DNA from: a virus
Direction: 5' to 3' (one strand)
Virus record (IMG/VR): IMGVR_UViG_3300001533_001980
Span: 1-52,455 of that record
DNA length: 52,455 nucleotides
This document shows positions 41,607 through 50,119 of the stretch, in pieces (the stretch's first letter is position 1; every line of letters begins with the position of its first letter). The notes below the pieces were generated by a model. It did not search any database and was not told where the DNA came from. It was given only the letters and a program-made list of their open reading frames with translations. The position numbers and the translations under genes were made by a program.

Positions 41607-42140
41607 ATGGTTATGAATATCGTACTTAAAAGACGGGACGGGATCGAGTTTTTCGTCGCATGCGTTAAGAAAAACGGGATATATCGTGTTCTCGGTAAGT
41701 ATGTTTCTTTATCGGGAAACCTGAGAACGATCAGCGAGGACGGACCTTACGGTTCCGAATTGGAAGCCAGACGGAGGTGCCAGTCTTTGGCAAAGAACAA
41801 ATTACGCAAAAAAGATTTCGTGAGAATCCCTGTCGAGAAAATACCCAATGAAATCATACCATTTCTTGAATTTCCTACTAACATGCAAATAACTCCGCAG
41901 GAAATGATTCAGATGATAGCCGAAGTTCGTCTCGAACGATATGTCGTTTTCAAGGACGCGAGGGGACTGGAGGATTTTTTCGATATCGGAGTTGAATACC
42001 TCGCCAGGATTACGGACGATGATGACTCTCTGCTAGTGTATGATCGATTCGGAAAACCTCGAAATTGTTTCATAGCAAGGATGGAGTCCATCTCCCTAAC
42101 CGATGAGGCTAAGAAGGTGGAAGGAATGGGGGTATTGTGA
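41607..42140 (+). CDS. Hypothetical protein
   Basis: 177 residues (ATG 41607; ATG 41613 is equally possible). No ribosome site is visible because copy E of the 28-bp element directly precedes it. The N-terminal 60 residues are beta-rich (EFFVACVKKNGIYRVLGKY, then GSELEARRRCQSL) and are reminiscent of small phage domains with a strand-turn-helix end. The second half is alpha/beta. No family assigned. Confidence 0.5.
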   Translation: MVMNIVLKRRDGIEFFVACVKKNGIYRVLGKYVSLSGNLRTISEDGPYGSELEARRRCQSLAKNKLRKKDFVRIPVEKIPNEIIPFLEFPTNMQITPQEMIQMIAEVRLERYVVFKDARGLEDFFDIGVEYLARITDDDDSLLVYDRFGKPRNCFIARMESISLTDEAKKVEGMGVL

Positions 42141-42164
42141 GTGAGGAGAATTTACGGTCATTGA

Positions 42165-42341
42165 ATGCTTGAACACTGCTTTGCCGTTGAGGGCTTATCG
42201 CCCTTAACAACGTCTGAAGCAGGTCAATGCCCGAAGTGTGGGGCGTGCAAAAGTAAGGATATCCTCCAAGATTCATCACCTTTGGACCGTGACTTAGTTT
42301 GTGCCAAGTGCGGTACGACATGGGGACGAACTATCTGGTAG
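42165..42341 (+). CDS. 58-residue zinc-ribbon protein
   Basis: ATG 42165 to TAG 42341. CPKCGACKSKD and CAKCGTTWGRT form a two-knuckle zinc ribbon. It ends just before the promoter-like site for the SbcC-like gene. Likely a small nucleic-acid-binding protein. Confidence 0.55.
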   Translation: MLEHCFAVEGLSPLTTSEAGQCPKCGACKSKDILQDSSPLDRDLVCAKCGTTWGRTIW

Positions 42342-42368
42342 AAAATTCGCACAAGTTTCCAATTTGCC

Positions 42369-42381
42369 GTGTATAATGCAA
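42369..42381 (+). promoter_or_regulatory. Promoter-like GTGTATAAT motif
   Basis: GTGTATAATGCAA lies 17 nt before the SbcC-like start; TATAAT is at 42372-42377. Upstream is AT-rich, but a -35 box is unclear. Confidence 0.5.
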
Positions 42382-42397
42382 GTGGAGGAGACCGCGA

Positions 42398-43861
42398 ATG
42401 CTGAAATCAATTGAACTTTGGGATTTTGAATCGCACGAACACACCTTGCTCGATGGACTATCTGATGGTTTGAATGTCGTCTGCGGACCATCAAATTCCG
42501 GGAAAACCAGTGTGGTCAGAGCCTTGCGGCTTGTTGCCTGCAATGATTTTGATCCAGCTTCCGTGAGGATAGGAGCGAAAAATTGCCGAGTCAGGGTTAC
42601 GACTGACAAGGGGGTCGTGCAGGTCACACGAGGAAAGGATAACCTCTGGGAAGTATGGAATGGCGACGGGAGTGGACCGGCGACTCATACGCTCAGGAGT
42701 CCCGGAGTCGCCGTCGTGCCCCAGGCTTCGGAAGTTATCGGCATAGGGACGGTGAAGCTTGGGGATGTGAATGTCCCCGTCAACATCATGGAGCAGCTCG
42801 AAACTCACTTTATGCTGGCTGGAATTGGGGATGATAAGGCGACTGGATCAGTTCGCGCTCAGGTGATTGATGAAATTTCAGGGCTTTCTGGAATAGAGAG
42901 TGTCATCAAGGCTGTTAGTCTGGATATCCATCGTGCTGGTCGAGAAATCAAGCAGTCCGAGATGCAAATGGGCGAACTCAATGAGCACGTTCACGACGAA
43001 GCCGAAATAGACAGGGAAAACAGGATACTGGATAAAGCCAGTAAGCACCTTGACGAGCAGAAGAAGGCTCTTGAAGTTATAGATGTCGCCAACGACTTTT
43101 TGAGACAGTGCAACTTGCTGGACGAGCAGGTGTCCGATTTGAAGAGGCGATTGGCGGTTATACCTAACGCTAAACTTGCGGAGCAGCATATCGGAAATGC
43201 GATTCGTGCCAACGAAAAAGTGCGTCAGGCTGAAGACTTGCTAGAAAAGTTCAAGTTTGCGAACGGTGAGATTGAAAGAATAGCCAAGTCGATTGCTCGT
43301 ATTCCAGACCATGCAGGGGCTACCGCCCATCTTGATAGGGCTCGGGAGTTCGCCAGCAAGTTGAGAGTGGCAATGGAAATTCTCGACGAGGTGGTCCAGA
43401 TTGACGAAGAACTGGACGTTAAGGGGAAACGGCTGAAGGGATTGTCGGCAGTATCTACCGTATCGAAACACCTTGATGCGGCAGAGCAAGCCGTTAGCAA
43501 ATTGAAAATTGCCAAATCTATACTGGATGGGTGGCAATCGGCAGACGATGAGGTTAGGCTGATTGAGGGTAGGCTGGAAAAATTGTCCGCAGTGTCTGCC
43601 ACGCCAACGTATATCGAGAAAGCAGAAGTGGCTGTCAGAAGGTTGATGGTTGCCGAATCCATACTGGATAAATGGCGATCAGCGGATGAGGAAGTCAGGC
43701 TTCTTGGACGCAGGATTAAGGACAATGGTGAATTACTAGACAGGGCAATTTCAGAACAAAATGAGATACTGAAGTCCATCAAGGTTTGTCCGTTGAATCC
43801 GGCACATCCTGTCTCCGAGGATTGTTTGAAGGGTCTTGAAATAACTTCCCCGTTTCAATAG
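42398..43861 (+). CDS. SbcC/Rad50-like ATPase, N-terminal lobe and coiled coil only
   Basis: 487 residues, AGTGGAGGAGACC upstream. It begins MLKSIELWDFESHEHTLL with Walker A GPSNSGKTS (about 30-38). From about 170 to 470 it is coiled coil with internal repeats (SKLKIAKSILDGWQSADDEV resembles RRLMVAESILDKWRSADEEV). The end has CPLNPAHPVSEDC, a possible hook-like Cys pair. There is no signature or Walker B half, so ATP hydrolysis would need another chain or a dimer of a different kind. Partner: the SbcD-like protein at 20550. Confidence 0.75.
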   Translation: MLKSIELWDFESHEHTLLDGLSDGLNVVCGPSNSGKTSVVRALRLVACNDFDPASVRIGAKNCRVRVTTDKGVVQVTRGKDNLWEVWNGDGSGPATHTLRSPGVAVVPQASEVIGIGTVKLGDVNVPVNIMEQLETHFMLAGIGDDKATGSVRAQVIDEISGLSGIESVIKAVSLDIHRAGREIKQSEMQMGELNEHVHDEAEIDRENRILDKASKHLDEQKKALEVIDVANDFLRQCNLLDEQVSDLKRRLAVIPNAKLAEQHIGNAIRANEKVRQAEDLLEKFKFANGEIERIAKSIARIPDHAGATAHLDRAREFASKLRVAMEILDEVVQIDEELDVKGKRLKGLSAVSTVSKHLDAAEQAVSKLKIAKSILDGWQSADDEVRLIEGRLEKLSAVSATPTYIEKAEVAVRRLMVAESILDKWRSADEEVRLLGRRIKDNGELLDRAISEQNEILKSIKVCPLNPAHPVSEDCLKGLEITSPFQ

Positions 43862-43867
43862 AAGGGA

Positions 43868-44392
43868 ATGAAGATGAGAAAGTTTATCGGTCACAAAATG
43901 CGTTTTATGGTGGATGGCGGCAAAGTCGAGGGCGAATTCCTTGGAGAAGGGCAAGGAGACGAAAAAGGAACCATTCTGGTAAAGGATGCCAACGGTGTGA
44001 CTTGGCGCGTTCCGAAAGGCAAAATCGGCATATTTACATACGCTGACCCAAAGGATGAGGCATCAGATTTTGTGCCGTTTATGGTCTTGCGCTGTGTCAA
44101 TCAGGCGACGGGGTGCCCTGGCGTCAAATTTGTTAAGGAGGGAGCGGGATTCAAGCGATCCGACTTTTCTTTGTTTATGGACAATTGTCCGTGCAAAGAA
44201 GAATCATGCCGGTTTGGTAGTGCCGGAGAATTGAGAAGCGTGGATGGGGAACTGCTGCGAGAAATGTTAGCTGATACATTGTTTGGGAAATATCCAGAAA
44301 AGAAAGGTAAGTCAAATGGACACAGACCAGCAAGTAAAAAGGTTGAACGCGCTGAGGATGAAAGCTCAGGATGCGGCGGCGCAGAGCAGTAG
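43868..44392 (+). CDS. Hypothetical Cys-containing protein
   Basis: 174 residues, AGAAGGGA before ATG 43868 (ATG 43874 is also possible). A beta-rich first half (GEFLGEGQGDEKGTILVKD, then TWRVPKGKIG) resembles an SH3/KOW-type barrel. NCPCKEESCRFG lies in the middle. It overlaps the following gene. It probably works with the SbcC-like protein, by position only. Confidence 0.5.
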   Translation: MKMRKFIGHKMRFMVDGGKVEGEFLGEGQGDEKGTILVKDANGVTWRVPKGKIGIFTYADPKDEASDFVPFMVLRCVNQATGCPGVKFVKEGAGFKRSDFSLFMDNCPCKEESCRFGSAGELRSVDGELLREMLADTLFGKYPEKKGKSNGHRPASKKVERAEDESSGCGGAEQ

Positions 44393-44657
44393 GCTAGAGG
44401 GAGAATTTGCAAGCGCAAAAAAGCGCCGGGATGCTGTGGAAAAGGAGTGCAAGGACAAATTGGATTGCCCGGTTAGCGGTCTCGGCGAATTGATAAGCGA
44501 ATTCAAAGAGATTGTAGAAACGGAAGCCGCAAATGCAGAGATAGTCCTTGGCATTAGGGAGGGCATTCTGAAAGTCCCTTCGGATGATTCAGTTTGTGCG
44601 GATAGGCAGGACGACGAAGACGAAGGCGATGATGATCCTGATGGACTATTGGGATGA
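44316..44657 (+). CDS. Coiled-coil protein with acidic tail
   Basis: 113 residues from ATG 44316, inside the end of the preceding gene. QQVKRLNALRMKAQDAAAQ then RLEGEFASAKKRRDAVEKEC is a coiled coil; the last 20 residues are acidic. I have seen proteins of this plan beside phage SbcC-like ATPases, but the role is unknown. Confidence 0.5.
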   Translation: MDTDQQVKRLNALRMKAQDAAAQSSRLEGEFASAKKRRDAVEKECKDKLDCPVSGLGELISEFKEIVETEAANAEIVLGIREGILKVPSDDSVCADRQDDEDEGDDDPDGLLG

Positions 44658-44755
44658 CGTTCAAGGACGATCCGCAGTGGGGAATATGTTGTGACGGGAT
44701 TAGATTCGAGTGGTTCACGGAAATGGCTGTTTTGGATATTGAAGCGAGAGTTTAA
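44654..44755 (+). CDS. 33-residue ORF
   Basis: MTFKDDPQWGICCDGIRFEW..., start overlapping the preceding stop (ATGA). It is followed directly by the TnpB relic. Function unknown. Confidence 0.4.
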   Translation: MTFKDDPQWGICCDGIRFEWFTEMAVLDIEARV

Positions 44756-45443
44756 ATGACATGGAATTAGAACACCTGTCTCCCAGCAGGATCGGCACCT
44801 TCGATCAATGCCACTGAGAGTTAGCATCCGCTTACGTGGGTGAACGGGAAAGTCCATGATTTCAATCGTGGGATGAAGGTGAACAGGGCTAATAATTTTT
44901 GTTGACAGAATATAAGAAACCCTGATACCTTGTTCTCCAGTGAAAGCAATCAAAGTCAGAATCTACCCCGGACAAAGGGCAAAGGGAGTTGATATCCAAG
45001 ACCTTGGACATATTGTCAGGTGATAGAGGTTCTGAAACAAAAACCTGCCTACACTTCACAGAGATGTCCTGCTTGTGGAAAGGTGTCACAGAATAACAGA
45101 AAAGGTGAGAGTTTTCGATGTACTGACTGCAACTATTCACAAGATGCTGATACGGTTGGTGCATTGAACATTCTCCCAAAAGCCTTACAGTTAGTGGGTA
45201 GCTTAGAGTCACCCATGCTTTACAAAGCAGTCGCATAGCTTTCTATGCTTTTGCTAACTCTCTCCAGCAAGCCGTTATAGATTTGGACTCAGCCTTCTCT
45301 CACTTTTTCAGAAAGGACAATTCGTTTCCACGGTTCAGGAACAAAAGGAATGCCCGGCAATCCTACAGGGTACCACAAGGTTTTAATGATTGCGCAGCGG
45401 CTCACGAGGGTGTAAAAAGCAAATTCAGAAGAAAAATAAAATG
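44756..45443 (+). mobile_element. Scrambled relic of a TnpB element
   Basis: TnpB pieces occur out of order: an N-terminal start (VKAIKVRIYPGQ, from GTG 44940), then the C-terminal zinc ribbon and RuvC-III end (CPACGKVSQNNRKGESFRC, then DADTVGALNILP, 45020-45238), then a middle piece (SLQQAVIDLDSAFSHFFRK, then FPRFRNKRNARQSYRVPQG, about 45240-45390). A TTGACA box (44902) and possible omegaRNA-like sequence precede them. The native order would be start, middle, end, so deletion plus rearrangement is needed. Confidence 0.7.
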
Positions 45444-45509
45444 AGGGGCAATTGCTCCGAAATTGATCCAGATAATATGGATGTGGAAAATAAAGAAGGC
45501 GAGGGTGAC

Positions 45510-46103
45510 ATGGCACACAGCAGCCAACAAATTGTACGCACTCCCGTAGAGCCTGTTTTCATTGGGCTCGATTTGAGCTTATCGTCGACTGGTTTCTGCC
45601 GGAAACAGGGCGCGGATATCTCGGTAGAGACCATCAAGACAGATCCACGAACGGCCGAAAATGATTTGTCACGACTGCGATACATTGTCAATGCATGTAT
45701 GAGCCGCATACCCGATAACACCCGCATCATTTGCCTGGAAGACTACTTCACTCCGTCGAACCGGGGGCAGATCGGGAGCGCACTCAAGCTCGTGGCGCTT
45801 GGCACGGTCATGCGCATGACATTGTATGAGGCGGGGATGCCTTTCTACGTTGTGTCTCCGAGTGTATTGAAGAAGCATATCACCGGCAAGGGAAACTCCC
45901 AAAAGGACTTGATCGTCAGGGAGGTTTACAAGAGATACGGAATAGATGTCAAGGACAACAACCAAGCCGATGGGTGTGTTTTAGCCCACATTGCAGAACA
46001 GATTGCAATGGGGACCGATGGGTGTCCTGCCTTCCAAAAGGAGTGCATTGAAAGGCTGACTTCGGGAGAGATTGGAAAATCGTATAACTGTGGAGGGGAA
46101 TGA
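45510..46103 (+). CDS. RuvC-like Holliday-junction resolvase
   Basis: 197 residues from ATG 45510 (GCGAGGGTGAC upstream). The frame is open from 45390, and ATG 45477 and 45441 are alternatives, but the upstream codons come from the TnpB relic. Catalytic segments: FIGLDLSLSSTGF (first Asp), RIICLEDYFTP (Glu), and KDNNQADGCVLAHIA (final Asp). It resolves recombination or replication junctions before packaging. Confidence 0.75.
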   Translation: MAHSSQQIVRTPVEPVFIGLDLSLSSTGFCRKQGADISVETIKTDPRTAENDLSRLRYIVNACMSRIPDNTRIICLEDYFTPSNRGQIGSALKLVALGTVMRMTLYEAGMPFYVVSPSVLKKHITGKGNSQKDLIVREVYKRYGIDVKDNNQADGCVLAHIAEQIAMGTDGCPAFQKECIERLTSGEIGKSYNCGGE

Positions 46104-46255
46104 TGGAACAGTTGCTTCTCCACCTTGTCGGCGACTATATTTTCCAGAGCCATTGGATGGCTACTGAGAAGACGAGACACTCATATCCGGCATTATACCA
46201 CGCGATCATATACTCATTGCCTTTTTTTGTTAATAGGCTCGCCATTTGTGCATAA
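46100..46255 (+). CDS. DUF3307-like membrane protein, truncated
   Basis: 51 residues, MMEQLLLHLVGDYIFQSHWM, then HAIIYSLPFFV. It matches the N-terminus of DUF3307 membrane proteins (HLLxDFxxQ-x-x-WM) and ends early, just after a run of seven T. A frameshift at that run or true truncation is possible. Its start overlaps the resolvase stop. Confidence 0.45.
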   Translation: MMEQLLLHLVGDYIFQSHWMATEKTRHSYPALYHAIIYSLPFFVNRLAICA

Positions 46256-46291
46256 ATTACGCAGCTCTGAAGTGGCTGTAGGGAGGATGGG

Positions 46292-46504
46292 ATGCCAAGA
46301 AAATTCGTAACTGGAGACAGTCATAATATCGTAGTGGAGTGCCATCCGTGCGTGGTCAAAGTGGAGTGCCAGGTGTGTGGGGCACCCGTGGCGATTTCGA
46401 TCCCGCACGTCGGAGACATCCTGTGTCCCAAGTGCTCCGAATCGGCAAGTTATAGTGTGAGAACACGACTATTGCCCGAGGCAGTCGAACAGGACATCTC
46501 GTAG
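46292..46504 (+). CDS. Small zinc-ribbon protein
   Basis: 70 residues, GTAGGGAGGATGGG upstream. CQVCGAPV and CPKCSES give a two-CxxC ribbon. Its end overlaps the end of the minus-strand HNH gene by 36 nt (convergent). Confidence 0.5.
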   Translation: MPRKFVTGDSHNIVVECHPCVVKVECQVCGAPVAISIPHVGDILCPKCSESASYSVRTRLLPEAVEQDIS

Positions 46505-47437
46505 GGTGAAAATCGGGATGGACATGCGCCGTCTCATCTCGAAGTGGCACATGCCCAAGTCCTTTTCGTATTTCATTCCAACCCATGAAGTAGATTCGCA
46601 TGCTCGCTGAAGGGAACTGAGCACCATGCTCGGCCTATCCGTTTTGATTCCGAATCCGATTCTCAGCTTATCAAGCGAAATGCGATAGAATTTACGCCCG
46701 CCCTGATGACTGAGTGACCATCGAAGCATGAGCGTCAAAAGGTTATTTGTGTGTACTCCTTCGATGGGAAAGAACCATGGATTGCACAGCAGTCGTTCGG
46801 TGTAGGTGGGCGAGATGTGAACCTCAACCTTGTTCCCGTTAATGTGTTTGCCAGCCAATACGTCGATGCGCTCCAGAGAGGCACATGCGTTGTCAAATGA
46901 CTTATTGAAAGACGAGCCCGGTTTTTTGCCTAAAATTTCTGCGAATCTCCTCCTGTTCAGTTCGATGATTCGGGACTCCATCTTGCCATTTAAGATATAC
47001 CACCCCAGTCCGAAAAGAACTTGCATCCCGATAAGGCTAAGGGATTTAGGGTTGTCGTCTTTCGTAGAATACGACAAATCAAACCAAAAAACACGCGGAA
47101 TTGTGGTCCAGTCTTGCACTTGAAGATTGGCAGGCGAAGTGGCGGCTATTCTTCCAGGATGCCTTTTTTTGTGACATCCGGAGCATAGAGTGACGCAATC
47201 CACGCGGTCATCCTGGTGCATGGCTAGCGAATGACTGAAGACTTCTGAAATGTCACCGTATAGATTCCACAATCCCAGCAGGATATGATACAAGCTGGTG
47301 GTATGATGGCACGCAAGTCCTTCGTCCGAATCACAGCAAAAGCACCATGCTGACCGATTCCTACGCACCCAGTCTTGGTAGACCTTGGACGAGCGAACCC
47401 GTCGTTCGAGAATTTTTAACTTTTTTGATGCGTTCAT
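46469..47437 (-). CDS. HNH-type protein with helical C-terminal domain
   Basis: 322 residues. The N-terminus has CFCC, then CHHTTSLYHILLG, and CSGCHKKRHPG, a treble-clef HNH-like site. The remaining 200 residues resemble winged-helix replication-initiator or regulatory domains, with no second nuclease motif. It is the only minus-strand gene outside the restriction-modification insert. Could be a homing endonuclease or a DNA-binding regulator. Confidence 0.55.
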   Translation of the reverse strand: MNASKKLKILERRVRSSKVYQDWVRRNRSAWCFCCDSDEGLACHHTTSLYHILLGLWNLYGDISEVFSHSLAMHQDDRVDCVTLCSGCHKKRHPGRIAATSPANLQVQDWTTIPRVFWFDLSYSTKDDNPKSLSLIGMQVLFGLGWYILNGKMESRIIELNRRRFAEILGKKPGSSFNKSFDNACASLERIDVLAGKHINGNKVEVHISPTYTERLLCNPWFFPIEGVHTNNLLTLMLRWSLSHQGGRKFYRISLDKLRIGFGIKTDRPSMVLSSLQRACESTSWVGMKYEKDLGMCHFEMRRRMSIPIFTLRDVLFDCLGQ

Positions 47438-47442
47438 GCTTT

Positions 47443-47448
47443 ATTATA
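47443..47448 (-). promoter_or_regulatory. Perfect -10 hexamer just before the HNH gene
   Basis: On the minus strand TATAAT ends 5 nt before the ATG at 47437. If used, the mRNA would be almost leaderless. No matching -35 was found. Confidence 0.35.
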
Positions 47449-47459
47449 TACCGCAAATA

Positions 47460-47493
47460 GGATTTGCAGTGACAAAATGTGGGATTTGCAGTG
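47460..47493. promoter_or_regulatory. Operator-like 12-bp direct repeat
   Basis: GGATTTGCAGTG occurs at 47460-47471 and 47482-47493, 22 bp (two helical turns) apart, between divergent genes. It suits cooperative binding of a regulator controlling the HNH gene and the operon starting at 47629. Confidence 0.55.
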
Positions 47494-47535
47494 CAGAACA
47501 AAACGAATAAAGTCCGCTAGCAGTGCATTTGAGAT

Positions 47536-47543
47536 GGTATAAT
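47536..47543 (+). promoter_or_regulatory. Promoter-like GGTATAAT
   Basis: TATAAT at 47538-47543, 86 nt before the start at 47629. Likely promoter for the late structural run. Confidence 0.4.
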
Positions 47544-47628
47544 CCTTTTTTCTTTGTCCATATTCCCCCTGGGAGTGGAGATAGTGTGTGTTTTTTTTGA
47601 TATTGGGGGCACTGGTAGGAGAATCCAT

Positions 47629-48048
47629 ATGGACTACGAAACAATAGCAAGGCGAATTGCCAGGGATAGTGGACACGAGTCGGTCATGGAATTTGATGAT
47701 ACCCTCAGCGCCGTAATGGGGAATTTTGACGGTTACGCCTCGGATGCGGTGGACTTCACGGATGAGCAAAGGCGCAAGGATGGTGCCCCCAGTGAAGAGT
47801 TGGAATCAGCACTGAGACACCTGCGCGATATGGCGGATATGGCATTCTCGCTTGAAGACGCCAATCTCGAAAAAAGAATCACTGATATCTTGAAGACAGT
47901 GGGCTCGACATTGCGACGAGCGATTTCAGCAGAGCAGGGGTTTATGGACGAAGTTCGTAAATACAAAGATTTTGCCAAGGATGCCGGAGGGGTCATAGAG
48001 CGGCTGGGCAGGCAGCTAAAACAACTTGACCACGGAACTATGTCGTGA
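47629..48048 (+). CDS. Probable virion-associated helical protein
   Basis: 139 residues from ATG 47629 (GTAGGAGAATC); the frame is open from 47554. It begins MDYETIARRIARDSG, a motif shared in variant form with proteins at 48758, 50113 and 51467. The rest is long helices. Function unknown; first gene of a run likely to be structural. Confidence 0.5.
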   Translation: MDYETIARRIARDSGHESVMEFDDTLSAVMGNFDGYASDAVDFTDEQRRKDGAPSEELESALRHLRDMADMAFSLEDANLEKRITDILKTVGSTLRRAISAEQGFMDEVRKYKDFAKDAGGVIERLGRQLKQLDHGTMS

Positions 48049-48308
48049 GACCTCGGGAATATTACCGTATGTCCAGTAACAAAGACAGAAACGTGACCGA
48101 TCTAGTGTCGGGAACATTGAGAATCCGACGCTCACTGGACGGGTTGTACAAGGAGCTGATTTGTTTGGGTGCGAAGGTAAAGTATCTGGAACCGGTAGGT
48201 CCGATGGTGGCGGATGCGATAAATGAAATGATTGAGGCGGAGTTGGCACTCAAACGGGTGGTGGATACGGGCAACGACTGGACGAGAAATCGCGGAAGTG
48301 CGAAATGA
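48045..48308 (+). CDS. Small helical protein
   Basis: 87 residues from GTG 48045, overlapping the preceding TGA; ATG 48069 gives 79 residues. It contains TLRIRRSLDGLYKELICLG and a helical end. Function unknown. Confidence 0.45.
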   Translation: MRPREYYRMSSNKDRNVTDLVSGTLRIRRSLDGLYKELICLGAKVKYLEPVGPMVADAINEMIEAELALKRVVDTGNDWTRNRGSAK

Positions 48309-48334
48309 GTCGTAAAAATAAAAGGAGTGCGAAA

Positions 48335-48742
48335 ATGAGTGACAATGTCGATGTACCATCAATGGAGCCAAATTACACTGAGCCTATCTATATGCCAGTC
48401 GAGCCCGCAGCAGCAGAAGTAGCAGCAATTAAACCCGAAATGAAAGCCAAGGCAAACGACGCGGAGGTAGTCGTCAAAGAAGGTCTTGTTGTGGTGTCCA
48501 TACAAATTGACCGTGGCGATATGGGCGATGTTGATTTCAAAAAACACCTTTACGCTATGGACTTCAGGGCTCGAAACATCACACGCACGATGCTAAAAGG
48601 TGCGGGCGTCAAAGACGATCGCAAGTTTCCCTCCGAGTTCGACAAGGAAAAAAGCGTGATTGTGCTCAGTAAGGCTGTCCCAGAGGGGTCAGAAGAGTCG
48701 CTCTGTAAATTCATCGACAAGGCATTAGAAGATAACGCATAA
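48335..48742 (+). CDS. Hypothetical protein with Pro/Ala-rich N-terminus
   Basis: 135 residues from ATG 48335 with a strong AAAGGAGTGCGAAA; a longer frame starts at 48305. Residues 1-45 are low complexity. The C-terminal domain (VVVSIQIDRGDMGDVDFKK, then FRARNITRTML) is alpha/beta. Function unknown. Confidence 0.5.
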   Translation: MSDNVDVPSMEPNYTEPIYMPVEPAAAEVAAIKPEMKAKANDAEVVVKEGLVVVSIQIDRGDMGDVDFKKHLYAMDFRARNITRTMLKGAGVKDDRKFPSEFDKEKSVIVLSKAVPEGSEESLCKFIDKALEDNA

Positions 48743-48757
48743 ATCAAAGGAGTTCAA

Positions 48758-49210
48758 ATGAATAGGGATAAAGAGATTGCCGAGCGGATAGCGAGGTCGG
48801 TTACGGCTGATGCTGAGTATTACAAAAAGCAGCTTGAGAGTGCCTTGCACACATTCGCATATGTGCCTTTCGAGTATGCTTGGAATGACGACGGGACACA
48901 GCGAGATGTCAAACGCAAGAGGGAGCAGATCGAGTCCGAAATCAACGATTTGATCAACATGCTTCCAATCCCCACCAAGTTTGTGGTCATTGGGCTAGGC
49001 AAGCCTGTTGAATTTAACAGCGAGGAAGAACTTGTACGGGGGATGAAGAAGCTGGGCATACGCCAGACAGGGAGCAGCCCATCTGGCGGTCGCCTGCGCC
49101 CCGAATTGTGGGACAAGCCTCAATTTGATAAGTTGCTTGGACCGATGTATGGCGGGGCTAAATCTGTCCGGTACGAGACGAGTGCGGTTTACGACGAACT
49201 TAGCAAATAG
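48758..49210 (+). CDS. Hypothetical protein with IAERIA N-terminal motif
   Basis: 150 residues, AAAGGAGTTC upstream. It begins MNRDKEIAERIARSVTADA, then helices and a short Gly/Ser linker (TGSSPSGGRLRPELW). It shares the N-terminal motif with the gene at 47629. Probably virion-associated. Confidence 0.5.
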   Translation: MNRDKEIAERIARSVTADAEYYKKQLESALHTFAYVPFEYAWNDDGTQRDVKRKREQIESEINDLINMLPIPTKFVVIGLGKPVEFNSEEELVRGMKKLGIRQTGSSPSGGRLRPELWDKPQFDKLLGPMYGGAKSVRYETSAVYDELSK

Positions 49211-49219
49211 GAGAGCACA

Positions 49220-50119
49220 ATGAGAGAGATTTTAGCGTCCAAGAGGGTTGCGGGTGATCGGGTATTGCGGCGGTTTGCGGCATTGTATGAAGAGTTTGAT
49301 GACTACAAGAACACAAGCAGAGAGCGGCGCGACGAAATCAGGGATGAAGCCGTGGATTTGCGTCGTGACGTTGCAAAAGAGTATGTTGAATTCATCGTCA
49401 CGTACTTGAGGGCACAAAGAATCTCCGATCCAGCCAGTGTGTTTCTTGGCTCACTGGACATGAATGTCTCCGATGCCATTACGAAGAAGTATTTCGGAGG
49501 AGATGAACCAGATTTTTTGAGCCGGTTCCGATCCATTGCTCCAAGGGGTAAAGCCATTGGCATCAAGCCGTTAATGAAGTCAGCATTTGACAAACATTTT
49601 GGAAGGGGTGCCTTCGAGCGGGCTGTTGCGGCTAACAAAGGCATTCGATCATCGGTCAAGACTGCTACTCGGGGAGAGCCATTATCCGTTTTCGACGTAA
49701 ATACCGCCGAAGACTTTGCTCGGGAAATAGAGAGGGGAGTGAAAGCACCTTTCGTCGGAACCTGGGTGTCTGCGTTGGGTGGAGATATGCGAGTCGCAGT
49801 TGTGCTGACCGTCTCACTCGATCCGAGGGATGAATGGACAAACCGAATTCTTGAAAACTCCCGCTATGCCCGTTTTAGAATCGATAACGACGGTGTGATA
49901 TCCAACTTTTTAGGTGGCGGTTACGGATTCATCAAGAGGTTTCGCAAGTCGGTAGTCAAGGATGCTGCTGACGCAGTGAGAATCCTCAATCGGTGGGTTA
50001 AAGCTAATCAGCGGGTGGCCACAGCCAGTATTGCGAGTGATATTCTGAAGATTGCTCGCGACGTAGCTGCGATATCCACCCTTCCCGTTGGAAGATTGGT
50101 CGGCAAGGGAGCATGTTGA
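49220..50119 (+). CDS. Probable structural protein with HFGRGAFE motif
   Basis: 299 residues, AGGAGAGCACA upstream. The N-terminal 90 residues are coiled coil. HFGRGAFERAVAANKG (about 130) recurs in the small ORF at 50694. The C-terminal half is alpha/beta. No enzyme motif. It overlaps the next gene start. Confidence 0.5.
   Translation: MREILASKRVAGDRVLRRFAALYEEFDDYKNTSRERRDEIRDEAVDLRRDVAKEYVEFIVTYLRAQRISDPASVFLGSLDMNVSDAITKKYFGGDEPDFLSRFRSIAPRGKAIGIKPLMKSAFDKHFGRGAFERAVAANKGIRSSVKTATRGEPLSVFDVNTAEDFAREIERGVKAPFVGTWVSALGGDMRVAVVLTVSLDPRDEWTNRILENSRYARFRIDNDGVISNFLGGGYGFIKRFRKSVVKDAADAVRILNRWVKANQRVATASIASDILKIARDVAAISTLPVGRLVGKGAC

Noticed and set aside
44956-44983. TCAGAATC near the TnpB relic start
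   Set aside because: It encodes part of the TnpB N-terminus (VRIYPG), and GTGCAATGA does not follow.
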